From VFKI01 sp964647825 (GTDB lineage Bacteria > Pseudomonadota > Gammaproteobacteria > DSM-16500), in NCBI GenBank assembly GCA_964647825.1, contig CAZYJL010000005.1, positions 62,001 through 126,000 on the forward strand: a DNA stretch of 64,000 nucleotides, written 5' to 3'. The notes under the pieces are model-generated. The model did no database searches. It was not told the DNA's origin and saw only the letters and a list, made by a program, of their open reading frames with translations. The position numbers were made by a program, and so were the translations under genes. This document shows, piece after piece, positions 26,242 to 34,834 of this stretch (position 1 is its first letter; each line of letters begins with the position of its first letter).

Positions 26242-27570
26242 TTACTTGCTGTATCGCTTCATCTCTTCCGGCTCACGACGAGCATCTTCGTGCTCTTTTG
26301 CAATTTTCATAATCTCATCCACGACTTCATGGCCATGTGTTTTTGCTAAACCTGAAAAAAACTTACCAACTTTTCCTCGATGTTCTTGCATTGTTACGAA
26401 TTCATCTTTTAAATATGAATGTAAACTCTCAAGAATATCTGATTTTTCACTGTTATTACCTATAATCTTGATCGCTTTTTCAGTTGCTTTTATCTTTTTA
26501 TCAGTACCATCAACTTGGCTCTCCGCCTTGCTTTTTATTAAATCATCTTTATATTTTCTTAACTGATTTATTATAGATGAGAGTGTCTGATATTTTCTAA
26601 TAACATCATCATTACTTTGATGACCTTTCTTTAAAGAAGAATACAAATTGTCTTGTAAAGTTTTATCAATTTTAAAATTTTTCAACGTTAGTTCTTTATC
26701 AATATTTTCTTTTTGATACTGATCGCGAAGTCTATTTATTAAAAGTTCGCAATAAAGAGAATTTTCTATAAACTCATTAAAACTGACATCATCAAGCTTG
26801 TAAAAGGGCACTTTACCATTTTTATCAATCAACTCTTTGGGAATATCAACTTTTAAGCTCACTTTATCAAGCAACGCCCAAGCAGGAGGAATTTTTTTAA
26901 AAAATTCTTCTTTATCTGATTGAGCCATATTTCGAAAATAGATAAAAAATTCTTTTATATAAGAAGAGGACAATCTACCAAGAGATTGGAGATAACAATT
27001 GGCCTGCTCATTTTTCTCAATTTTTTTTCCTAAAATATAGAAATCTGCTATTTTCTTTAATGCTTCAAACTTTTTAGGCATATGTTCATGCTGCTGGATG
27101 ATTGCATTAATATCACTTGGACGAAAAGCATGTGTTTTTATGTATTCTGTTACCTCATCACCATAATACATAGGCACAGGACTATATGAAAGTAAATTAC
27201 GATACTTTTCAATTAGGGCTACAATAAAATCTTCCTGATTTATTTGAAATAGTTTTAATAATCCTTTTTTTCGATATTCCATAAATTGTTTCATTACCGG
27301 AACAAACAAACCTTCAAAAATAGCTAATTGAACTCGTAAATCATGACGATTAATATCAATAAAGCCCAACTCAATAGCTTGCTTAACTGTAAGATAACGT
27401 TCTTTAATCAGTAACTTTAGTTTTTCATTTTTTAATATAATTTCGAAGAAACCAGAATACTGATTTATGGTATGCTGTTGATCTACCGACACAATACCTT
27501 CTTTTATTGCCTGATCAATTACCTTTTTATCTGTCGAAATTTCTGCTTTTTCATCATCAAAGGAAGGCAT
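26242..27570 (-). CDS. Unknown 442-residue protein, paralog of 34835-36148
   Basis: No known domain was recognised. The protein is soluble, largely helical and charged. It starts MPSFDDEKAEISTDKKVIDQ and ends in a conserved block (FVTMQEHRGKVGKFFSGLAK, then THGHEVVDEIMKIAKEHEDA). The same start and end occur in the gene at 34835-36148, showing a duplicated family; the middle parts diverge. The upstream regions also align, including a TATACT-like -10 element. It heads a two-gene unit with 25263-26201. The pair brackets the metabolic island. An effector role is possible but unproven. Confidence 0.75.
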   Translation of the reverse strand: MPSFDDEKAEISTDKKVIDQAIKEGIVSVDQQHTINQYSGFFEIILKNEKLKLLIKERYLTVKQAIELGFIDINRHDLRVQLAIFEGLFVPVMKQFMEYRKKGLLKLFQINQEDFIVALIEKYRNLLSYSPVPMYYGDEVTEYIKTHAFRPSDINAIIQQHEHMPKKFEALKKIADFYILGKKIEKNEQANCYLQSLGRLSSSYIKEFFIYFRNMAQSDKEEFFKKIPPAWALLDKVSLKVDIPKELIDKNGKVPFYKLDDVSFNEFIENSLYCELLINRLRDQYQKENIDKELTLKNFKIDKTLQDNLYSSLKKGHQSNDDVIRKYQTLSSIINQLRKYKDDLIKSKAESQVDGTDKKIKATEKAIKIIGNNSEKSDILESLHSYLKDEFVTMQEHRGKVGKFFSGLAKTHGHEVVDEIMKIAKEHEDARREPEEMKRYSK

Positions 27571-27911
27571 AGTCGTTTCCCTCTTATTCTAATTCCTTTT
27601 TTAGTATAGCTGTAAAACCATCATGCAAGATGAAAAAGCAAATAACTGATTCATTTTATTGAATATTTAATCTTATTTACTATTGCTTACCCACTCCCAT
27701 TAGAGTAAAAATAAATTTTAAGTTTTGTTGATACGAAACCTCAGCCAAAATCGCTGGCGCATCCTATGGGTGCAAAACTGATCTAGCTCACTTCAGTAGA
27801 CACCAACTTTGACAAAATTAACCATCAAAAAAATGCTGACGGCAGTAGGGTCGGATCAGATAAATCTACTGACAGCTACCAAAATTTACTTGAATGCAAC
27901 CAATTATTTAC
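27571..27911. other. Intergenic region without recognised gene
   Basis: This 341-base gap separates the effector-like pair from the metabolic island. Its right part is less AT-rich than its surroundings and might be a remnant of imported DNA, but no open frame, repeat end or RNA was recognised. The left part carries the promoter of the leftward gene (TATACT near 27607-27612 on the minus strand). Confidence 0.5.
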
Positions 27912-29102
27912 TTAAATTTTTGCTTCAACCATCAGAGCTTTGCAAGTAATAAACAAAATCATGCCAGATAATGTTGTGATAAAAATATAAATACCAAGAT
28001 AAAAAATTGAATTATTACTTAAGAACCCAATAAAAGCTGAAGACAAAGCTGCAGAACCAAGCTGTAAAAATCCCAACAATCCAGACGCATAACCAGTTGT
28101 TTTAGAAAATGAAGTAATAACACCAGCTATACCAAGCGGAATGAGAAAACCATTGCCAAAAGTTAGAATAGAAATTGAAATTACCATCAATACTAAAGAT
28201 GATGCTGTTAACCCAGCTAGCAACAATAAAAAGCCACCGATATTAAAAATGATATATCCGAATTTTAACACCTGATCTAAATTAAAATAATTGAGCAAGC
28301 GTTTACCTATTAGATTACCTGCAACGTAAGTAATAGATAGTGAAATATAAAAACAACCTATTGCACGCTCACCAAATCCATGCGCATGAAAAATAAAGGG
28401 CGACTGTGCTATATAAGCAAAATAAGCGACATATGCTGTACAAGGCGCTGAAACATATGCAATAAATTTTTTATTAAAAAGCAACTTGGGATAAGCAGAA
28501 ATTACTTTTAAAAAGTGAAGAGGTTGGCGATTTTTTCGCTCAAGTGTTTCAGGTAAATAATAAATCGCCAATAATGCAATTATTGCTGCAAATAATCCAA
28601 CTAAAACAAAGGTGGCTTGCCAGCCAAAATAATACCCAATAAAATCGCCAATCACAGGAGAAATTGCAGGTGACATGCCTACAAATGGAAAAATGGTTGA
28701 GAAAATTTTACCTGCTTCTTTTGCTTCAAATAGGTCACCAACAATCGCTCTGCCAATGATTAATCCTGAACATGCACCTATCGCTTGAATAAATCGGGCA
28801 ATAAGCATTTGTAAATAAGTGTGCGAAAATGCACATAACAAAGATGCAATCAAATAGACAAACATACCAAAGATTAATAAATTTTTTCGGCCAAATCGAT
28901 CAATCAAAGGGCCAAAAAGAAGTTGGCCAACAGATAGCCCAAGCAAATAAATTCCTAGGGTGAGCTGCATTGCATGCGAGTCTTGATTAAGTATTCTCCC
29001 AATTTCAGGTAATGTCGGTAAATAAACATCTGAGCCAACTAATCCAGCCATGCTCATAAGCGTTAAAATAAAAAGCAGCAACCATTTTTGTTGTAAAATC
29101 AT
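27912..29102 (-). CDS. MFS exporter, Bcr/CflA type
   Basis: This 396-residue, twelve-helix transporter has the Bcr/CflA drug-exporter pattern: an early TDVYLP-like motif (GSDVYLPTLPEIGRIL) and GQLLFGPLIDRFGRKNLL in loop 2-3. The start at 29102 is chosen because its ATG overlaps the stop of the preceding gene as TAATG; the longer in-frame start at 29138 would lie inside that gene. As the last gene of the island it probably exports the metabolite made by the upstream enzymes. The substrate is not visible from sequence. Confidence 0.88.
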   Translation of the reverse strand: MILQQKWLLLFILTLMSMAGLVGSDVYLPTLPEIGRILNQDSHAMQLTLGIYLLGLSVGQLLFGPLIDRFGRKNLLIFGMFVYLIASLLCAFSHTYLQMLIARFIQAIGACSGLIIGRAIVGDLFEAKEAGKIFSTIFPFVGMSPAISPVIGDFIGYYFGWQATFVLVGLFAAIIALLAIYYLPETLERKNRQPLHFLKVISAYPKLLFNKKFIAYVSAPCTAYVAYFAYIAQSPFIFHAHGFGERAIGCFYISLSITYVAGNLIGKRLLNYFNLDQVLKFGYIIFNIGGFLLLLAGLTASSLVLMVISISILTFGNGFLIPLGIAGVITSFSKTTGYASGLLGFLQLGSAALSSAFIGFLSNNSIFYLGIYIFITTLSGMILFITCKALMVEAKI

Positions 29103-29959
29103 TATATTTTTAAAAGCTGTATTGGATTGAGTAAACATATTTCTGCCTTTCGTGAAGTTGAAATTTCAAAACGAGTAAACCATTCTTGCGAAGTTTTTAC
29201 CCAGTCTTCGATGTTCATTTGAGTTGTTTGCCCTAAATCGGAACTGTAAATAACTCTGGGTATTTCTTTTAATACAGTAGAAAAATCATTTTCATCTTGA
29301 TAGGAAAGCAAATAAGTTAAAGATGTCTGCTCAATCCAAGCCAAAGAAGATTTAGCTATTTCATTTAACTCACTTGCCTTGAGTCCAGTTAAAGGATTAG
29401 CTGGTTGATTGAGCAATAAGGCTGGAACATTCCACTGCTCACAAGTTTCAATTAACGCATATGTTTCTTCTTTAGAAGTGTGGCCAGTCGAAAGAACAAT
29501 CGGATAATCACGAGTTAATTTAAGAATGTCTATTAATTCTGTTTTTAACTTTCCATCTTCATTAAATATAGTTTCAGGTTTTGTTAAAAAATCCCCCAAA
29601 TATGGATATTTTATGGTACGTGATAAATTAGATTTATGTTTTCTACCAGTTATAGTTGGAAGATGAACAATTAATTTAGCAGGAATGATAGGCTGATATT
29701 CAGATAGCGCTTGCAAAATTGGTCGATAATGAATACCTCCTGCAATTTTATTTAAAACAATTGACCCAAATACTGGCAGCCCTGCTTGTTGAGCAATCGT
29801 TGCTTGCGCTGCAGTTGAACCAATATGACTTTTTAATACTACCGCCCCATTGAGTTGTTTGTAATATTCCCCAACTTCTAAAATATTATATAATCGCTCA
29901 TACAGATCAGGATTTGCATGATAGTGAATATCAATAAAATTAAATTGATCGAAATTCAT
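29102..29959 (-). CDS. DUF6282-like putative metal-dependent hydrolase
   Basis: The 285-residue product resembles the DUF6282 group of amidohydrolase-like TIM barrels: DIHYHANPD near the N-terminus (HxH metal ligands), VVLKSHIGSTAAQATIAQQ, VLSTGHTSKEE near residue 160, and a late SSDLGQ. The ATG at 29959 overlaps the RraA-like stop (TAATG) and fits the motif spacing. The family often sits beside RraA-like and aldolase genes. A hydrolytic or lyase role in the island pathway is likely, but the reaction is unknown. Confidence 0.72.
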   Translation of the reverse strand: MNFDQFNFIDIHYHANPDLYERLYNILEVGEYYKQLNGAVVLKSHIGSTAAQATIAQQAGLPVFGSIVLNKIAGGIHYRPILQALSEYQPIIPAKLIVHLPTITGRKHKSNLSRTIKYPYLGDFLTKPETIFNEDGKLKTELIDILKLTRDYPIVLSTGHTSKEETYALIETCEQWNVPALLLNQPANPLTGLKASELNEIAKSSLAWIEQTSLTYLLSYQDENDFSTVLKEIPRVIYSSDLGQTTQMNIEDWVKTSQEWFTRFEISTSRKAEICLLNPIQLLKI

Positions 29960-30618
29960 TAACATAATTTTTTTAACCAAGGTTGATCATAACGATAAAT
30001 TTTGCGTGCATTTTCAAGCTTCATACCTGATTTAACTGCATCGATAATAGATTTTTCAGTTTCTTTAATATTCCCTGCTTTTTCGATTACTTCGATTAAT
30101 CGATTTTTGGGAATCACAAGAATGCCATTATCATCACCAAAAATGATATCAGCAGATTGAATTGTAACCCCATTAATAGTCAACTCGCATTGTTGATCAG
30201 ATTTATAGACGCGATTTTTACCTGAGCGCATATAAATACTACTAGCATATAATGGATAGCTTGATTGCCGAATAAATTCAACATCTCTTACTGCACCATT
30301 AACAACAGTGCCCGCAATTTTACGCATAATTGCTACTTGGGTTAATATATCTCCCCAAGTTGTGCAATCTAATCGTCCTTCGTTATCAATAACAATGACA
30401 GAATTTTCCGGCACATCGTCAATATAGTTTCCAGCATCTTTAAATTCTTTTTGTTTTTCATTATAAGAAAGATATTTAACTGTGAAGGCTGGCCCGATCA
30501 ATTTCATACCAGTCGATATTGGCTTGATACCCAACAAAGCACCTTCAATACCGCATGAATCAAGTGCGTCCGAAATTTCTGCTGTATCAAATTGTTGAAG
30601 TTTTTGAATAAAATCCAT
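29959..30618 (-). CDS. RraA-like / HMG-CHA aldolase family protein
   Basis: From ATG 30618 the gene encodes 219 residues with the RraA/HMG aldolase fold: LQQFDTAEISDALDSCGIEG at the start, GDILTQVAIM in the middle, and GTVVNGAVRD, whose Arg-Asp pair binds substrate and metal in 4-hydroxy-4-methyl-2-oxoglutarate aldolases. This start has a GAGG site and leaves a four-base gap to the upstream fusion gene; an upstream in-frame ATG (30681) would overlap it by 59 bases. In this operon an oxoacid aldolase or decarboxylase role is more likely than the RNase E inhibitor role of E. coli RraA. Confidence 0.82.
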   Translation of the reverse strand: MDFIQKLQQFDTAEISDALDSCGIEGALLGIKPISTGMKLIGPAFTVKYLSYNEKQKEFKDAGNYIDDVPENSVIVIDNEGRLDCTTWGDILTQVAIMRKIAGTVVNGAVRDVEFIRQSSYPLYASSIYMRSGKNRVYKSDQQCELTINGVTIQSADIIFGDDNGILVIPKNRLIEVIEKAGNIKETEKSIIDAVKSGMKLENARKIYRYDQPWLKKLC

Positions 30619-30622
30619 ACTT

Positions 30623-32830
30623 TTAGACCTCAAAAAATTGTATAAATTTAACAAGTTGCCAAGCAATATAGTGACTTGCATATTGCATCACTTCCGGTCC
30701 CCGATTAGGAATCATCAAATTATGTTGATATTTTTTATTACTATTAAAATATCCTTCACAAACAAATTCAATGCTTCCCAAATAACTACTTTGATTTAGC
30801 AATGGAATATTTGATTTTATTAAAAATGAAAATTTAGTTTTTCTATTTAATTTATCAGTAAATTTTAAATTTCGAATGGTAACCAATTTTGAGAATTGAT
30901 CATTGGTTACTAGATCATTAATATAAATATCATCTGAAAATTTTGTTGCACTTTCAGAAAGTACTGAAAAAGCATCTTGGCTATCTTTGGATACAATATA
31001 AGGTTTTATAATATTTTCAACTTTTTCAATTAATTTATTAATACCGCTATTATTCTTAGTAATTAACTTAATTTCTAAGTAAGGATAATTCCAACGATAT
31101 GCAGTTTCAATAGAATAGTGTTTTGCCGCTTCGTCAATTTGCGGTGCAATTTCACCTTCAATTAGTCCTAATGTTAACCAACAATAGATTTTTTTTTGGA
31201 TAAAAAATTTATTTTTTTCTAATATCGGAATAACATATTTATCAAATAAAGGACGGCATTCTTTCGGGGGTCCAGGCAACATAAAAATATGCTTCTGGTT
31301 CCATACAACATGACAACCAAATGCTGTTCCGTTATCATTTGGATAAAGTTCTGCATTTTTCGGAAAAAGCGCTTGCTGACGATTAGAGTCAGTTACTGGA
31401 AGATTAAATCGCTCTAATCTTTCAACCACATGTGCCCATGCAGTTTCATCAAAATATAACTCAGTTTTAAGAGCATCTGAAATTGCATAACGTGTGGTGT
31501 CATCTGATGTCGGCCCTAAGCCACCTGTTACAACCACTGCCTCACTTTTATTAAGCAAATGTTTTAAAGAAGAAGTAATTTCATCTTTGTTGTCGGATGC
31601 TTGAAGATGTTGATAAATATCTCCACCATTTATGCTAATTGATTTTGCAAATACACAGCTATTCGTATCTTGGATATCACCCGTTATAATCTCAGTTCCT
31701 GTTGCTATAAATGAAATGCGTTTTTTTTCTGTTGGATGAAGACATTTATCAATGATTGCTTCAGCTATTTCTTGAGTGGATGCATTTCCACCTAAATCAT
31801 ATGTTGTATGACGACCTTCTTTGATAACTTGCTGAATTGCATATTGAATACGCTTTAATTCAATAGAATATCCAAAATTTTCTAACAATAACCCAATTGT
31901 TAGAAACATAGCACTAGGGTTAGCTGAGTTTGGTTTAACTCGCGGCGCACTTCCATGCACAGGTTCAAAATAACAGCCGTTAATTCCAATATTGGCGCTT
32001 GGTGCAAAACCAAGACCACCCATTATACCAGCGCCTAAATCTGACAAAATATCGCCGAACATATTTTCAGCAACAATCACGCCAAATTCATCTGGTCTTT
32101 TCACCATCCATAGGGCAACAGCATCTACATTTTGTATGTCTGCTTTAATATGAGGATATTTCTTTGCAACATTTTCAAAAATATCGCGCGCAAATGAACT
32201 GCTTTTGCGTAATACATTAGGTTTATCTGCAAATGTAACATGATTAAATTCTTTTTGATTAGCATGATCAAATGCAAATTCAAAAAGTCTTTTTAACCCA
32301 TCGAATGATTGCAATCTGAGAGAACACGCAGCATTCGTATTTGTAATATGCTTCCAGCGTGGATTTGCATTGATCATTGAAGTTAGCTCATTGGTTAAAG
32401 GATAATAATCTAATCCTGCATATAATCCTTCTGTATTTTCTCGGATTATAGTGAAATTAAAATCCTCTCCTTCACCTTTAATATTAAAACAGGGCCTAAC
32501 ATTTGCAAATAAATCGAGTTGCTGGCGTAACTGTATAATAGGGGAAACATATGGTGGCGAAGATTTTTTTAAATCGGGTGATAATTCTTTTATCGCTTCT
32601 CTTTCTGGCATACTTGTTGTAGCGCCAAGCAAAGTTGCATCAGCTAATTTGATAATATCCCATGTGCTTGGAGGTATTGGATTACCTGCTTGTTTCCAAC
32701 ATTCCCAACCAATATCACCAAAAATCATTTCAACTGAAATATTTAATGCTTTAAAAATTGGTACTGCAGCCAAGGTCACATCCTGCCCGATACCATCGCC
32801 AGGCAAAACAGCTAATTTTATTTTTTTCAT
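30623..32830 (-). CDS. Isocitrate/isopropylmalate dehydrogenase-type enzyme fused to a CinA-like domain
   Basis: This 735-residue protein joins two enzymes. Residues 1-366 are a decarboxylating 3-hydroxyacid dehydrogenase: LPGDGIGQDV (9-18), RENTEGLYAG (130-139), the K203/N205 region, DAVALWMVKRPDEFGVIVAE, NMFGDILSD (256-264) and EPVHGSAP (289-296). Residues 371-618 are a CinA/molybdopterin-binding-like domain with IATGTEIITGDIQDTNS, GGLGPTSDDTTR (436-447) and FMLPGPPKECRPLF. About 110 C-terminal residues are unrecognised. The ATG overlaps the upstream hydrolase stop (ATGA). The dehydrogenase would act on a 2-hydroxy or 3-hydroxy diacid using NAD; ENTEG is closer to isocitrate/tartrate-type than to leuB enzymes. 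The role of the CinA part is unknown. Confidence 0.85.
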   Translation of the reverse strand: MKKIKLAVLPGDGIGQDVTLAAVPIFKALNISVEMIFGDIGWECWKQAGNPIPPSTWDIIKLADATLLGATTSMPEREAIKELSPDLKKSSPPYVSPIIQLRQQLDLFANVRPCFNIKGEGEDFNFTIIRENTEGLYAGLDYYPLTNELTSMINANPRWKHITNTNAACSLRLQSFDGLKRLFEFAFDHANQKEFNHVTFADKPNVLRKSSSFARDIFENVAKKYPHIKADIQNVDAVALWMVKRPDEFGVIVAENMFGDILSDLGAGIMGGLGFAPSANIGINGCYFEPVHGSAPRVKPNSANPSAMFLTIGLLLENFGYSIELKRIQYAIQQVIKEGRHTTYDLGGNASTQEIAEAIIDKCLHPTEKKRISFIATGTEIITGDIQDTNSCVFAKSISINGGDIYQHLQASDNKDEITSSLKHLLNKSEAVVVTGGLGPTSDDTTRYAISDALKTELYFDETAWAHVVERLERFNLPVTDSNRQQALFPKNAELYPNDNGTAFGCHVVWNQKHIFMLPGPPKECRPLFDKYVIPILEKNKFFIQKKIYCWLTLGLIEGEIAPQIDEAAKHYSIETAYRWNYPYLEIKLITKNNSGINKLIEKVENIIKPYIVSKDSQDAFSVLSESATKFSDDIYINDLVTNDQFSKLVTIRNLKFTDKLNRKTKFSFLIKSNIPLLNQSSYLGSIEFVCEGYFNSNKKYQHNLMIPNRGPEVMQYASHYIAWQLVKFIQFFEV

Positions 32831-33531
32831 GATAGTTTCTCATTCAGAAAATTCAAAATAGGATGCATGCAATATGATAAATTATCTTTTAAAACTCGCA
32901 TACCTGCATTAGGCACCTCAATTAAATGACTTATTAAAGGCATAAAAATATTTTGCAAATTAACCAACTGAGATTCTTTACCAATCAAATGCAAGAATTG
33001 AGTAGATGTTTTTTTTAATTTTTCACGAGAATCTATCTGAAGAACCAACTCTAATCCATAAGATAACCTCAATGCTGCTTTTACCGAATAAATAGGCATA
33101 ACAACTGGATTAGCAAATTTATAAGGATGAAATACAAATTTATTTTTCATTGCAATGGCTTCTGCTAACTGATTGTGTTTAATTAACTCAACCACTTGAT
33201 TTAAACGTTCAGTCAATAACTCATCAGAAAAACTAGGAACAGAAAAAAGAATTAATGGCTTATCTTTCTTTTCAAATAAATCAAAACATTGTTGCAAAAT
33301 AATACCACCAAGTGAGAATCCAAAAAATGCATCATACTGATGTAATAATGATTGAATTTTATTTTTCCAATTTTGAATAAACTCGACATGGTCAATCGAG
33401 AGAGTCGAAACATCTAATGGATCAACATAAGTTAGCTCATAATCTGAATCTAAAAACTGAAGACTTTCAGCAATCGCTTGAATTTCCGCCCATTCAGGTA
33501 AAATTGGGCCGAAGATTAAAATTTTCTTCAT
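32827..33531 (-). CDS. Alpha/beta hydrolase-like protein
   Basis: This 234-residue protein has an alpha/beta hydrolase start (KKILIFGPILPEW) and the nucleophile elbow GFSLGG with serine S73. A later FLHLIGKESQLV segment fits the strand that carries the acid residue; a catalytic histidine is not obvious. It may be a thioesterase, releasing a product from CoA or a carrier protein. It sits ten bases after the aldolase gene and overlaps the fusion gene by four bases, so it is part of the coupled operon. Confidence 0.72.
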   Translation of the reverse strand: MKKILIFGPILPEWAEIQAIAESLQFLDSDYELTYVDPLDVSTLSIDHVEFIQNWKNKIQSLLHQYDAFFGFSLGGIILQQCFDLFEKKDKPLILFSVPSFSDELLTERLNQVVELIKHNQLAEAIAMKNKFVFHPYKFANPVVMPIYSVKAALRLSYGLELVLQIDSREKLKKTSTQFLHLIGKESQLVNLQNIFMPLISHLIEVPNAGMRVLKDNLSYCMHPILNFLNEKLS

Positions 33532-33541
33532 AGAATTCCTA

Positions 33542-34488
33542 TTAATTAATACATTTTAGATTTTCTGAATACTGCTGAGCATTCGTATAAAAATCTTGAA
33601 CATTAAAACATTCGTTAAATTTTACTGCATCATCTTGAGACAAATTAAACAACCCAAGAACAATATCTTTTGCAGAAAAGTTATTTATGATTTGTGCAAA
33701 ATTATTTTTTACATATTCAGCTGCTTCTAGCACTTTACATAAATCATATTGAGTTGAACCTTCAGCTTTCAAAAAACTAATAATACCTTCTGTACGTAGA
33801 TTTCCAGAACCTTTACCAATACCTAATAATGAAGAATCAATATATTGTACGTTTTGCTTTATAGCAGCCAATGCATTTGCCTGTGCTAAAAACAAATTAT
33901 CATGCGCATGAAACCCAAATGGGGTTTGACAATTTTCTCTTAAAAATACGAATGTTTCACTTAATCTCTCGGGAGTTAAGCTACCATTTGAATCCGCGAG
34001 ATAAATTGCTTTAAGATTGTATTGTGAAAGCATAGAGACTAATTCTTTAACCTGTTTTTGGCTGTATTGTGAAATACGGGTAATATTTGTGAACACATCA
34101 AATCCTTGCATCAAGGCTAACTCAATTGTTCTAAAACCAAGGATTGGATCTTGCATAGGAAAACATATTCTGAGACAGTCAACACCACATTCTCTCATTT
34201 CTATAAAATCATTTAGTTGTATATTTCTTGGGTGCACCATAACTGCTAGTTTGGCTGACTTAATTAATGTTTTACAATATCGGAGTAAGAATCAGGACAT
34301 GTTACTGCTACGCCAGCATCAGGCGTTGGCTTGAACGAGCCATTTCGATATCCAACTTCAACATATGGAATTCCTGATTGATCAAGGCCTGTTAAAATAT
34401 TCTTGACTGTCTTCACTGGAAAATAAAAATTAGTTTTATACCCTCCATCGCGCAAGGTGACATCAATTACTTGGACAAAATTGTTCAT
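33542..34488 (-). pseudogene. HMGL-type aldolase gene with a one-base frameshift
   Basis: The first frame (34488-34264) encodes IDVTLRDGGYKTNFYFPVK and IPYVEVGYRNG, the start of a pyruvate-aldolase/HMG-CoA-lyase-type TIM barrel. It ends prematurely. The second frame (to 33542) continues with AVMVHPRNIQ, LADSNGSLTPE, FGFHAHDNLFLAQANALAAI and SSLLGIGKGSGNL. Adding one A to the A4 run at 34270-34273 (T on the plus strand) joins them as SDIVKTLIKSAKLAVMVHP, giving about 315 residues, the family length. Resemblance is closest to 4-hydroxy-2-oxovalerate aldolases. It is the first gene of the island. A sequencing error or true inactivation cannot be told apart here. Confidence 0.8.
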
Positions 34489-34834
34489 AAATAAATCTCT
34501 TTTTATTATTAAAAAAAGAACAAGGAGGTACCAATCCTTAGATAAATCGAGCTTGATCTTATTGATTCTATCAGAGACTAAATTATTTCAGCAGCATTCC
34601 ATAGCGAGCGCCTTCAGAAGAAGGGAGATTTTATTTTTTTTACGCGATTGTCTATAGTTAATTGGACAGCGTAACTCAACCCCACGCTGCAGAATTCTTA
34701 AATTTAATTTAATTAAAAATACAATGAAAATTTACTATTTTTTAATTTTTTATCACTAAAATTTATTTATAACATCTTTTTTTCTTTTAGAAATTTTAAT
34801 TGAATTATTCGACCATTAAAGATACTTTCATTTT
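34489..34834. other. Leader/intergenic region of the island
   Basis: This 346-base gap precedes the leftward island operon. On the minus strand, AAGGA and TCCTT (about 34532-34549) can form a short hairpin followed by a T-rich run before the aldolase ATG, perhaps an attenuator. The rest is AT-rich and no gene was recognised. Confidence 0.4.

Noticed and set aside
27571..27911. Insertion sequence remnant in the gap left of the island
   Set aside because: Base composition shifts slightly but no inverted ends or transposase fragment could be read.
34489..34834. GGTACC near a hairpin upstream of the island, considered as a T-box leader
   Set aside because: The rest of the T-box consensus is absent and T-boxes are mainly found in Gram-positive bacteria.
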